From: an uncultured Collinsella sp.
GTDB lineage: Bacteria; Actinomycetota; Coriobacteriia; Coriobacteriales; Coriobacteriaceae
Assembly (NCBI GenBank): GCA_902492185.1
Contig: CABUKY010000076.1
Span: forward strand, 1 to 8,447
Reading direction: 5' to 3'
Length of the DNA: 8,447 bases
The position numbers were made by a program, and so were the translations under genes. The notes under the pieces are model-generated. The model saw only the letters and a list, made by a program, of their open reading frames with translations. It searched no databases and was not told the DNA's origin. Positions 1-6,884 of the stretch are shown here, one piece after another. How positions within the stretch are numbered: the first letter of the stretch is position 1; each line of letters starts with the position of its first letter.

Positions 1-16
1 GGTAGAACGGCGGAAC

Positions 17-1084
17 CTACACAGCCTGCGCCAGCTTCTCGGCTCGCTCGGCGGCGGCGAGTGCCTCGATCACGGTGCCGAGCTGATCGCCCAGAAGGAC
101 GCCGTTGTAGGTGGAGTTGAAGCCGATGCGGTGATCGGTCACGCGGTCCTGGGGCTGGTTGTAGGTACGGATCTTCTCGGAACGGTTGCCATGGCCGATC
201 TGGCTCTGGCGCTCGGCACCGAGCTCGGCCTGCTGCTTCTCGAGCTCCATCTCGTACAGACGGGCACGCAGCATCTGCATGCAGACCTCGCGGTTCTGGA
301 TCTGGGAGCGCTGCTCCTGCGACTGCACCACGGTGTTGGTGGGCAGGTGGGTAATGCGCACGGCGGAGTAGGTGGTGTTAACGCACTGACCGCCAGGGCC
401 GGAGGCGCAGTAGGTGTCGATGCGCAGGTCGGACTGGTTGATCTGGACGTCGATCTCCTCGGCCTCGGGAAGCACGGCGACGGTAGCCGTGGAGGTCTGA
501 ATGCGGCCCTGGGACTCGGTCTTGGGGACGCGCTGGACGCGGTGCACGCCGGACTCGTACTTCATGACGGAGTAGACGCGGTCGCCCTCGACCTTGAACT
601 CAATGGACTTAAAGCCACCGGCCTCGCTGGGGCTGGAGTCGAGCACGGTAGTCTTCCAGCCGCGCGACTCGCAAAAGCGCTGATACATCTTGTACAGGTC
701 GCCGGCGAAGATGGCCGCCTCGTCGCCACCGGCGGCGGAGCGGATCTCGACGATGGTGTTCTTGTCGTCGTTGGGGTCGCTCGGGATGAGCATGTACTTG
801 ATGTCTTCCTCGAGCTGGGGGAGCTTGGCCTCGTTTTCGGAGATGTCCATCTGGAGCATCTCCTTCTCATCGGCATCGGTGGTATCGTGCAGCATTTCCT
901 TGGCAGCCTCGATGTCATCGAGCGCGCCGATGTACTCGCGCGAGGCGGCAATGAGGTCGGACTGGTGCGCATACTCCTTGTTGAGACGCGTGAACTCCTT
1001 GATATCGGAGGCGACGGCCGGGTCGGAAAGCTTCTTCTCGAGCTCCTCGTAGGCCTTGATGATCTTTTCGAGCTTGTCGCGCAT
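17..1084 (-). CDS. prfA: Peptide chain release factor 1 (RF1)
   Basis: RF1 recognises UAA and UAG in the ribosomal A site and triggers hydrolysis of peptidyl-tRNA. The protein is 355 aa, the usual RF1 length. An N-terminal helical domain covers about residues 1-110. The decoding motif PKT (the PxT tripeptide of RF1) is at 187-189, and the catalytic GGQ is at 231-233 in the context SGPGGQCVNTTYSAVR. The PxT motif instead of SPF marks it as RF1, not RF2. I chose the start at 1084 because MRDKLEKI matches RF1 N-termini and AAAGGAG lies 6 nt upstream; an in-frame ATG at 1258 would add 58 residues of no RF1 character. At residue 196 the sequence reads GRIQTS where RF1 normally has GRIHTS. The gene ends in TAG, a codon it reads itself. 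prmC often follows prfA, but only 16 nt remain to the window edge. Confidence 0.97.
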   Translation of the reverse strand: MRDKLEKIIKAYEELEKKLSDPAVASDIKEFTRLNKEYAHQSDLIAASREYIGALDDIEAAKEMLHDTTDADEKEMLQMDISENEAKLPQLEEDIKYMLIPSDPNDDKNTIVEIRSAAGGDEAAIFAGDLYKMYQRFCESRGWKTTVLDSSPSEAGGFKSIEFKVEGDRVYSVMKYESGVHRVQRVPKTESQGRIQTSTATVAVLPEAEEIDVQINQSDLRIDTYCASGPGGQCVNTTYSAVRITHLPTNTVVQSQEQRSQIQNREVCMQMLRARLYEMELEKQQAELGAERQSQIGHGNRSEKIRTYNQPQDRVTDHRIGFNSTYNGVLLGDQLGTVIEALAAAERAEKLAQAV

Positions 1085-1090
1085 GACGGA

Positions 1091-1097
1091 CTCCTTT
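1091..1097 (-). promoter_or_regulatory. Ribosome binding site of prfA
   Basis: The minus strand reads AAAGGAG six nucleotides before the ATG at 1084. This decides the start against the upstream in-frame ATG at 1258. Confidence 0.85.
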
Positions 1098-1278
1098 ATA
1101 TGCGTGAAGGCGAAAATCGGCAGAATTGATGGGGCGCGAGGCGCCACTGCGGGGGTAAGCCCAGCTAGAGCATGTCGATCTTCAGATACATGCGCATCCC
1201 TTCGCGTATGGGGTACATAGTTGCGGTCTAACCCATATATGATAGCGTGCGCAGGCAAACCTGCATATAACCCGCACG

Positions 1279-1313
1279 GAATCCGACAAAGAGACAGTCC
1301 CTTTGTCGGATTC
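1279..1313. repeat. 35-bp palindromic element, copy 1
   Basis: The arms GAATCCGACAAAG (1279-1291) and CTTTGTCGGATTC (1301-1313) are perfectly complementary. The dyad continues through the 9-nt centre AGACAGTCC about axis 1296, with only the 1292/1300 position off-pair. On the minus strand the element begins at the last base of the TAG stop of the M20 gene, so it would form a stem directly after that stop. No T-run follows, so it is not a classical rho-independent terminator. A second copy with compensatory arm changes lies at 7983-8017, so this is a repeat family. Confidence 0.85.
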
Positions 1314-2728
1314 TAGAGCGTGTGGAGCAGGGCGATGAGGAAGCGGACACCCTGGAGGTAGGCGCAGCGAGTGATGCGCTCGTTAGTGCCGTGGACGCCG
1401 CGATCGCACTCGTCATCGTCGACCACAAAGGCCGAGAAGCGAATGCACTCGGAGCAAATGCGCTGGTAGTTGGCAGCGTCGGTCGCACCGATCACGGTCG
1501 AAGGGACAATCGCCAACGGCTCAGATGATCCGTTTTCCTCTGTCCCCAATGGATCACGGAAATAGCGGGCGGCGATGGCGCGAACGGCCTCGAGCCCCGG
1601 TCCACCGACACGCGGAGACGGCGAAGGCTCGGAGCTGCCGGGGCCCAGCTCCACTTCGACACGACCGGCAAGGTCCGCCCCGGCAACCGCCTCACGGCAG
1701 CACGCCACAACGTCGGCCACGCTCGTACCCTCGAGCATGCGGAAGTTAATGTTGGCCCACATATCCTGCGGCATTACGTTGGCGCCGGTGCTACCACCCT
1801 CGATCTGCGTGGGCGCGCAGGTGGTCGTCACCAGCGGATAGAGCTTTTTGCTGGCGAGGCAATCGCGGACAATGGCATCCCCGTTGGCGGCAATTTCATC
1901 GGCCGTGTAGAGCCTCAACTCGATGAGTTGAGCGGCAAGCAAGTCGGTCACGCGCGTCGGCCACTCGATATCGCAGATTGCGGTGATGGCACGGCTGAGC
2001 ACCTCGAGCGATGTGCCGCCGTAGGGGTTGGACGAATGCCCGCCCTCACTCTTCGTCTTGAGCACGATATCGGCATAGCCCTTCTCCGCGAGGTCGGCAT
2101 GCATAAGCCAGCCCTCGCCCGCGCCATACTCGGCAGCCGAAACAATACGGTAGTCACCCTCGTCGATCAGGTACTCAAGCTCAATGCCGCGCTCCTCGAG
2201 CGCGCGGCCGATGGCGCCTGCGCCGCACTGCGTGGTTTCCTCGTCCTGGCCAAAGGCGAGCAGCAGGGTACGCTTGTGCTCCCAGCCGTGCGCGAACGCA
2301 TACTCAACCGCCTCGAGAATGCCTGCGACCTGGTCTTTCATATCGATGGCGCCGCGACCCCAAATGTAGGTGTCGTCCACATGTCCGCTAAAGGGGGCAT
2401 GCGTCCAGTCAGCCTCGGTGCCGGGTACCACGGGAACCACGTCCATGTGGCCCATGAGCATAATGGGCTTGAGGGCAGAGTCGGAACCGCCAAGCGTCAC
2501 CAATAGCGAATGGTCGATAAGCTCGACCTTACCCGCCGTAAATACGTGCGGCCAAGCCTGCTGCATATACGAGCGCAGGTCGTCGAACGGCTGCCAGTCC
2601 ACCGCCTCGGCATCCATACTCGAAATAGTCGGAAACGACAGCACGCGGCCCAGGCGCTCGCACGCACCAGCTTCGTCCAAATCGGCAAAATCATCCTCAT
2701 GCGCAAAGAAGCGCCAGACCTCGACCAT
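1313..2728 (-). CDS. M20-family metallopeptidase / amidohydrolase
   Basis: A di-zinc amide hydrolase of the M20 clan (ArgE/DapE/CPS1-like), expected to remove an amino acid from a dipeptide or N-acyl amino acid in the cytoplasm. The protein is 471 aa. HMDVVP is at 94-99 (zinc ligand H94, supporting D96). GRGAIDMKD is at 124-132 (bridging D129). QDEE is at 161-164 (general base E163, zinc E164). LIDEGD is at 187-192, GGHSSNP at 229-235 in the dimerisation-lid region, and VHGTNE at 445-450 (zinc ligand H446). VIDEG-like and GGHSSNP segments resemble the carboxypeptidase S/PM20D1 branch. There is no signal peptide. The start at 2728 is set by AAAGGAT just upstream; an in-frame ATG at 2782 adds 18 unlikely residues. 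It lies 72 nt after the ABC ATPase gene and is probably the last gene of that operon. The substrate cannot be read from sequence. Confidence 0.9.
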   Translation of the reverse strand: MVEVWRFFAHEDDFADLDEAGACERLGRVLSFPTISSMDAEAVDWQPFDDLRSYMQQAWPHVFTAGKVELIDHSLLVTLGGSDSALKPIMLMGHMDVVPVVPGTEADWTHAPFSGHVDDTYIWGRGAIDMKDQVAGILEAVEYAFAHGWEHKRTLLLAFGQDEETTQCGAGAIGRALEERGIELEYLIDEGDYRIVSAAEYGAGEGWLMHADLAEKGYADIVLKTKSEGGHSSNPYGGTSLEVLSRAITAICDIEWPTRVTDLLAAQLIELRLYTADEIAANGDAIVRDCLASKKLYPLVTTTCAPTQIEGGSTGANVMPQDMWANINFRMLEGTSVADVVACCREAVAGADLAGRVEVELGPGSSEPSPSPRVGGPGLEAVRAIAARYFRDPLGTEENGSSEPLAIVPSTVIGATDAANYQRICSECIRFSAFVVDDDECDRGVHGTNERITRCAYLQGVRFLIALLHTL

Positions 2729-2752
2729 GACATCCTTTCGATTGTGATGACG

Positions 2753-2777
2753 AGGGCCGCCCCACCGGAGCGGCCCT
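2753..2777 (-). other. Intercistronic GC-rich hairpin
   Basis: AGGGCCGC (2753-2760) and GCGGCCCT (2770-2777) form a perfect 8-bp stem around a 9-nt loop. It sits in the 72-nt gap between the ATPase stop and the M20 start. No T-run follows in the minus-strand direction, so full termination is not expected. An mRNA-stability or partial-attenuation role is inference. Confidence 0.5.
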
Positions 2778-2800
2778 GCCACGTAAGCGTTTGCGGTCGG

Positions 2801-3586
2801 CTATTTGTCCTCGAGATAACGCGAGAGGAACTCGCGGGTACGCTGGTGCTTGGGGTTGCCGAAGAGCTCCGTCGGCGCGGCGTCCTCGAGGACCACGCCC
2901 TTGTCCATAAAGACCACGCGGTCGGACACCGTGCGGGCAAAGGCCATCTCGTGCGTGACGACGACCATGGTCATGCCGTCGGCAGCGAGCTTGCGCATGA
3001 CCTCGAGCACCTCTCCCACGATCTCGGGGTCGAGTGCGGAGGTCGGCTCGTCGAACAGCATGATCTGCGGATTCATGCATAGGGCACGAGCGATGGCAAC
3101 GCGCTGCTTTTGGCCGCCGGACAGGCGACCCACGGCGGCGTGCGCGAACTTCTCGAGCCCCACGCTCGTCAGATGCTCCATCGCGACCTTCTCGGCCTCG
3201 GCCTTGCCCATCTTTTTGAGCGTGACGGGCGCGAGTGTGCAGTTGTCGAGCACGTCCATGTTGTTGAACAGGTTAAAGCCCTGGAACACCATGCCGATGT
3301 CCTCACGCAGCTTGTTAATGTTGCAACGCTCGGCCGTGAGGTCCTGGCCATGGAACCAGATGTGGCCCGCGTCCGGGGTCTCGAGCAGGTTGAGGCAGCG
3401 CAGGAAGGTCGACTTGCCCGAGCCCGAGGCGCCGATAATGGTGACGACCTCGCCGGGATTGACGGACAGGTCGATGCCCTTGAGCACCTCGAGCGAGCCG
3501 AAGCTCTTGCGCAGGCCCTCGACGCGGATGAGCGGCTCATTGGTCTGTGCGGCGGCCGCAACGCCGGTAATGGCGGTATCTGCCAT
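2801..3586 (-). CDS. Polar amino-acid ABC transporter, ATP-binding protein
   Basis: The cytoplasmic ATPase of an amino-acid importer of the GlnQ/HisP type. The protein is 261 aa, slightly longer than the usual 240-250. Walker A GASGSGKST is at 52-60, Q-loop Q102 (MVFQGFNLF), signature LSGGQ at 155-159, Walker B IMLFDEP at 175-181, D-loop SALD at 183-186, and H-loop His212 in THEMAFA. The order and spacing are canonical and no catalytic residue is missing. The first ~17 residues are an extra Ala/Thr-rich lead before the domain. The start at 3586 follows GAGGAG; the longer frame to 3661 overlaps the permease and is rejected. It starts 22 nt after the permease stop, completing a binding protein-permease-ATPase set. 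No regulatory C-terminal domain is present; the protein ends soon after the LFGNPKHQRTREFL segment typical of the family. The exact amino acid is not predictable. Confidence 0.96.
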   Translation of the reverse strand: MADTAITGVAAAAQTNEPLIRVEGLRKSFGSLEVLKGIDLSVNPGEVVTIIGASGSGKSTFLRCLNLLETPDAGHIWFHGQDLTAERCNINKLREDIGMVFQGFNLFNNMDVLDNCTLAPVTLKKMGKAEAEKVAMEHLTSVGLEKFAHAAVGRLSGGQKQRVAIARALCMNPQIMLFDEPTSALDPEIVGEVLEVMRKLAADGMTMVVVTHEMAFARTVSDRVVFMDKGVVLEDAAPTELFGNPKHQRTREFLSRYLEDK

Positions 3587-3608
3587 GATGATTCTCCTCG
3601 TCTTGAGC

Positions 3609-4757
3609 CTAGTTGGAGCTGGGCAGCGTGACCGGAGCCTCGGCGCCGAGCTTTTTGCCAAAGGCCTCGAGCAGGCGGCTCGCCACGAGCGTCAGGATCA
3701 GGTAGACCACGAGCGCCACGCAGTAGACCTCCATCTGGCGGTAGTACACGCCGGCGACGGTGGTGGTGGCGTACATAAGGTCGAACACGCCGATGACCGA
3801 GAGCACCGACGAATCCTTGATGTTGATGATGAGCTCGTTGGTGAGCGCCGGAATCGCGTTTTTAATGCCCTGGGGGAACACGACTTTGCGCATGGCTTGC
3901 CACTGCGACAGGCCCAGCGAGCGTGCTGCCTCGGCCTGGCCGGGATCGATGGACTCGATGCCGCCGCGCAGGACCTCCATCATGTAGGCGGTGGAGTTGA
4001 GCGAGATGGTAACGAGGCCGGCGGTGAAGGTACTCCAAATCTGGTTGGCCTGAGCGGTCTCGAAGCCCATGCCGCGCAAAACGGTGAAGCCCGCGTAATA
4101 GATGAGCAGACCCTGGACCATCATGGGCGTGCCGCGCACGATGGTGGAGTAGATGGTCGCAAAGCCGCGGCCGATACTCTTAAAGAAGCGCACCAGGTCG
4201 TTGTCCACGCGGTCGAAGGTCTGAATACGCAGGAACACAAAGAGCAGCGCCAGGAAGAATGCGATGACGGTGCCGAAGGTGGCAAGCGCGATGGTGATCT
4301 CGATACCGCGAATGAAGAAGTCGCCGCTCTTGTAGGTCATGTAGACCAGGCTCGACAAAAAGTCGCTGGGGTTGGAATCCGAGACAATGCTCACCTGCAC
4401 CAGATCGATAAACGACATGACGCAGCGGTCGATAAAGAAAACTGCCGCGATGGCGACCACGACGTAGCTGCCTAAGCGTGCTCCACGACGGAAACGCTCA
4501 GATGCGAACGGCGATTTTTCGCGATAGTCGCTCCAGTGCATAAGCTTGGTGACCAGCGCCGCCGCCGACACGACGAGCCACGCCCACAGGATTGCCCAAA
4601 GGCAATCTTGAAACACGCCCGTGGGAGCCAAGAAGCTCAGCGGTGTGGGGTTGCGCTGGCTAAACGCCAGGCCGAGCGCCGCGATAACGCTCGTGCCCAG
4701 GTACACATAACGGTGGTCGGCCTTGATAAAGGAGGCCAGACGATTGATGGTTTTCAT
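3609..4757 (-). CDS. Polar amino-acid ABC transporter permease with N-terminal membrane extension
   Basis: The membrane channel subunit of the importer. The protein is 382 aa, against about 220-250 for most permeases of this family. The conserved permease domain begins near residue 147 (FFIRGIEITIALATFGTVIA), has VRGTPMMVQGLLIYY around 207-221, and carries the ATPase-contact EAA loop EAARSLGLSQWQAMRKVVFP at 276-295. About 146 residues precede it, with hydrophobic stretches near 19-33, 50-70 and 97-112. The start at 4757 is well supported: the stop of the binding-protein gene runs into GGGAGG just before the ATG, so the extension is not a start-site error. Only one permease gene is present, so a homodimer is likely. 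The gene lies 9 nt after the binding-protein stop and 22 nt before the ATPase start. The role of the extension is unknown. Confidence 0.94.
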   Translation of the reverse strand: MKTINRLASFIKADHRYVYLGTSVIAALGLAFSQRNPTPLSFLAPTGVFQDCLWAILWAWLVVSAAALVTKLMHWSDYREKSPFASERFRRGARLGSYVVVAIAAVFFIDRCVMSFIDLVQVSIVSDSNPSDFLSSLVYMTYKSGDFFIRGIEITIALATFGTVIAFFLALLFVFLRIQTFDRVDNDLVRFFKSIGRGFATIYSTIVRGTPMMVQGLLIYYAGFTVLRGMGFETAQANQIWSTFTAGLVTISLNSTAYMMEVLRGGIESIDPGQAEAARSLGLSQWQAMRKVVFPQGIKNAIPALTNELIINIKDSSVLSVIGVFDLMYATTTVAGVYYRQMEVYCVALVVYLILTLVASRLLEAFGKKLGAEAPVTLPSSN

Positions 4758-4766
4758 GCTGCCTCC

Positions 4767-5693
4767 CTATGCCGGCTGGCGGTCGAGGCACGCGTCCCAC
4801 ATTTGGTCGCGCTCCTCTTGGCTAATGCCCTTGAGTGTCTTGTCGATGAGCTTAAGGAGCTTGTCCGAGCCCTTGCGGCAGCCGACGTTTGCCGCGACCT
4901 CCTGCTTAAAGCCCTCGCCCTCGGCAAAATGAATGGGGACGATGCCCGGGTTTTGGGCCATATAGCCCTTCTCGTTCTCGGTGTTGTAGGTCACGGCGTC
5001 GCACGTGCCCTGCAGCAGGTTCGAGAACACCGTGGGGACGGAGTCGACCGGGTTTTTGTGCACAACGCCCGGAATCTCGTCGATGACAGTATCGAGCATG
5101 GTGTCCTTTTGGCCGAGGACCGTAGCGCCGCTAAAGTCGCTGAGCTTGGTCGCGTTTTGGTAGGGCGAGCCCTCTTTTACGAACAGGCCAAAGTAACCGA
5201 TAAAGTACGGGTCGGAAAAGCCGACAGACTCCTCGCGCTCGGGCGTGGCGCTCATACCGGCGATGATGAGGTCAATCTGGCCGTTGTTGAGCGAGTCGAT
5301 AAGGCCCGAGAAACTCTGTTTGACGGCAACGGGCTCGCCGCCGAGGGCCTTGCAGACGATCTTGGCAATCTGCACGTCGTAACCATCGGCATAGGCGCCC
5401 TGCACGTTGTCGATGGGGATGGTGTACTCGCTGGCTTCGGAGACCTGCCAGTTGTACGGGGCGTAGGCCGCCTCCATGCCGATACGGATCTTGTCCTTGC
5501 CGATCACGGAATCGGACAGGTCGTCGCGACCGCCGCCCGTCGTGGGCTGAACTACTTCCAGCGTGGAGGGACGCTGGCAACCGGCGAGCGCGCCGGCGAC
5601 GACGGAAGCGCTCGCAGCGAGAGCGCCACCCAAAAAGATGCGACGGCTGCATACCGGCTGGGTCTGCGCATCGCACTGTTGGGGAGAATGCAT
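4767..5693 (-). CDS. Amino-acid ABC transporter substrate-binding lipoprotein (Tat-type signal)
   Basis: The extracytoplasmic receptor of the importer, 308 aa. The signal region has SRRIFLGG (Arg17-Arg18), matching the twin-arginine S-R-R-x-F-L pattern, a hydrophobic Ala-rich stretch, then lipobox LAGC with the lipidated Cys at 39. The mature part is a family 3 binding protein: IRIGMEAAYAPYNW opens lobe 1, DGYDVQIAK follows, and SATPEREESVGFSDPYF carries the Arg that usually binds the ligand carboxylate. The start at 5693 is chosen because GGGAAGG lies 6 nt upstream and the signal peptide then has normal length. In-frame ATGs at 5768 and 5780 would add unrelated residues read from AT-rich repeats. 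It is the first gene of the probable operon. The family takes up polar amino acids or close derivatives; which one is not decidable here. Confidence 0.94.
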   Translation of the reverse strand: MHSPQQCDAQTQPVCSRRIFLGGALAASASVVAGALAGCQRPSTLEVVQPTTGGGRDDLSDSVIGKDKIRIGMEAAYAPYNWQVSEASEYTIPIDNVQGAYADGYDVQIAKIVCKALGGEPVAVKQSFSGLIDSLNNGQIDLIIAGMSATPEREESVGFSDPYFIGYFGLFVKEGSPYQNATKLSDFSGATVLGQKDTMLDTVIDEIPGVVHKNPVDSVPTVFSNLLQGTCDAVTYNTENEKGYMAQNPGIVPIHFAEGEGFKQEVAANVGCRKGSDKLLKLIDKTLKGISQEERDQMWDACLDRQPA

Positions 5694-5760
5694 AATCTGC
5701 CTTCCCTGTTGAATCGTATGCTGACGACTTAACAGGATACCGCTCAGCGCTATCTCCAGC

Positions 5761-5787
5761 AAATGCATATATAAATGCATATATGCA
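5761..5787. promoter_or_regulatory. Tandem AAATGCATATAT repeat, candidate operator
   Basis: AAATGCATATAT occurs twice head to tail (5761-5772, 5773-5784), followed by GCA. This creates overlapping dyads: TGCAT-N6-ATGCA (5764-5779) and the perfect palindrome TGCATATATGCA (5776-5787), with centres 10 bp apart. It lies 68-94 nt upstream of the binding-protein start, inside the expected promoter zone, and is much more AT-rich than its surroundings. The TGCAT/ATGCA half-sites resemble actinobacterial arginine-repressor boxes from memory; that assignment is inference. I could not place convincing -35/-10 boxes. Confidence 0.5.
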
Positions 5788-5811
5788 AGTTTACGAACTG
5801 AAAATGATTGG

Positions 5812-5867
5812 TAGTCGTTGGGGACGTTCTTAAACGACTAGTCAAACAAGAACGTCCCCAACGACTA
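5812..5867. repeat. 56-nt palindrome with 20-bp perfect arms
   Basis: The left arm at 5812-5831 (TAGTCGTTGGGG, then ACGTTCTT) is perfectly complementary to 5848-5867. The 16-nt loop contains GACTAGTC (5836-5843). The loop heptamer ACGACTA (5834-5840) repeats the outer end of the right arm, so the left arm's TAGTCGT has two possible partners. It sits between the epimerase terminator and the promoter region of the transporter operon, 119-174 nt before the binding-protein start. It has no T-run. Probably a dispersed intergenic palindrome; a regulatory role is possible but unshown. Confidence 0.8.
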
Positions 5868-5873
5868 GGCATG

Positions 5874-5915
5874 AAAAAGGCAAGGCATAAACCTTCTGGT
5901 CATGCCTTGCCTTTT
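5874..5915 (-). terminator. Rho-independent terminator of the aldose epimerase gene
   Basis: AAAAGGCAAGGCAT (5875-5888) pairs perfectly with ATGCCTTGCCTTTT (5902-5915) across a 13-nt loop. On the minus strand the stem ends in a run of five T (5878-5874). It lies 55 nt past the stop of the epimerase gene, the right place and orientation. The A-run on the other side gives four T on the plus strand, so weak bidirectional action is possible, but no plus-strand gene ends here. Confidence 0.85.
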
Positions 5916-5970
5916 GAATGACAAATTATCGCTCTGGACGGCGCGCAGCATCGACCGAGCGGCGGAACCT

Positions 5971-6864
5971 CTAGAGCAAGGTAACGCTAAAGCTGCGCTT
6001 GTCCGTCTCGCCGGGAGCCAAGGTGATGGTGTTGACCTTGTGCTCAAAGACGTCGTCCTCGGTGTCCGTGGTGGTATGACCGGTCCAGGGCTCGAGCGCC
6101 ACAAACGGGGCGTCGTTGGCGGCAGACCACACGCCGATGTACTTAAAGCCCTCAAAGTCGATCTTGACGCCGTGGCCCGACTTGCGGCCGCGCAGCGTGA
6201 GCGTGGAGCCCGGGGTATCGGTGAACATGATGGCGTCGTTATCGAAGCTGCGGTGCGTGATGGGCAGTACGTCCGAGTTATCGGGAGCCTTGTAGCTACC
6301 CTCGAACGTCATGAGGCCATCGGGCGTGATGATGGGGGCCTCGTTGGTCCAAGCCTCGGTAAATGCCAGCTCGTAATCCTCGAACGCCTCGTCCTCGGCA
6401 CCGGGAGCAGGTACGTTAAATGCGGGGTGGCCGCCCACCGAGAACGGCAGGTCCACGTCGCCGGTATTGGTGACGGCAAAGGTCTGGGTAAGTGTGGCGT
6501 CACCAGTCAGGGCATAGGTCATGTTGAGCTTAAAGTGGAACGGAAAGGCCTTGAGCGACTCGGGCGTGTCGGTGATCTCGTACGTTACCGAGGAGCCGTC
6601 CTCCGAAACCTCGACCAGCTTGTGCTCGACGATGCGCGCGAGGCCGTGGCGCGGCATCTCGCAGGTGCCAGCCGCAGACGTCGCCGTGTTGTTGCGCAGC
6701 GAGCCCACAATGGGGAACAGGATGGGCGCATGCTTGCCCCAAAAGGCGGGGTCGCCCTGCCACAGATACTCGTTGCCGTTGAGGGCAAGGCTCGTGAGCT
6801 GAGCGCCCATGGAATCGATGGCCGCGGTGAGGCTGCCGCGCTTGATGGTAGTGACGGTAGACAT
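5971..6864 (-). CDS. Aldose 1-epimerase family protein (LacX-like)
   Basis: A predicted mutarotase-fold enzyme interconverting alpha and beta anomers of an aldose, or acting on a related sugar. The protein is 297 aa and cytoplasmic, with no signal peptide. Family marks in order: PRHGLAR at 71-77 (the RHGFAR-type motif), GGHPAFN at 144-150 with the likely catalytic-acid His146, and ALEPW at 256-260 with the likely catalytic-base Glu258. GGHPAFNVP is characteristic of the LacX-type branch rather than classical GalM. The start at 6864 follows GGAGG at a spacing of 7 nt; the in-frame ATG at 6888 lies upstream of that site. Terminator at 5874-5915. The gene lies 79 nt after the unknown membrane protein, with no sugar-catabolism gene beside it, so the true sugar is unknown. 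Confidence 0.92.
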   Translation of the reverse strand: MSTVTTIKRGSLTAAIDSMGAQLTSLALNGNEYLWQGDPAFWGKHAPILFPIVGSLRNNTATSAAGTCEMPRHGLARIVEHKLVEVSEDGSSVTYEITDTPESLKAFPFHFKLNMTYALTGDATLTQTFAVTNTGDVDLPFSVGGHPAFNVPAPGAEDEAFEDYELAFTEAWTNEAPIITPDGLMTFEGSYKAPDNSDVLPITHRSFDNDAIMFTDTPGSTLTLRGRKSGHGVKIDFEGFKYIGVWSAANDAPFVALEPWTGHTTTDTEDDVFEHKVNTITLAPGETDKRSFSVTLL

Positions 6865-6884
6865 GCTACTTCCTCCAAAAGTAA

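Noticed and set aside
131..1129. Plus-strand open frame (332 codons) opposite prfA
   Set aside because: Low-complexity Leu/Gly/Val/Asp-rich translation antisense to prfA.
1249..1264. GCAGG-CAAA-CCTGC small hairpin upstream of prfA as terminator or attenuator
   Set aside because: Only a 5-bp stem with no T-run; too weak to call.
1085..1278. Promoter of prfA
   Set aside because: AT-rich hexamers such as TATCAT and TATATG occur near 1234-1244 on the minus strand, but none has a -35 partner at normal spacing, so no promoter is called.
2850..4475. Long plus-strand open frame (541 codons) opposite the ATPase and permease
   Set aside because: It lies antisense to two genes with complete family motifs, has biased composition and no recognisable domain. 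It is a shadow of GC-rich codon use.
4536..5732. Plus-strand open frame (398 codons) opposite the binding-protein gene
   Set aside because: Antisense to a well-supported lipoprotein gene; no family resemblance and no ribosome site that stands out.
10..5970. The 11-mer AGGTTCCGCCG (minus strand) just after the TAG stops of both prfA and the epimerase
   Set aside because: Several 11-mer matches are expected by chance in a window this long; the shared position is curious but only two cases.
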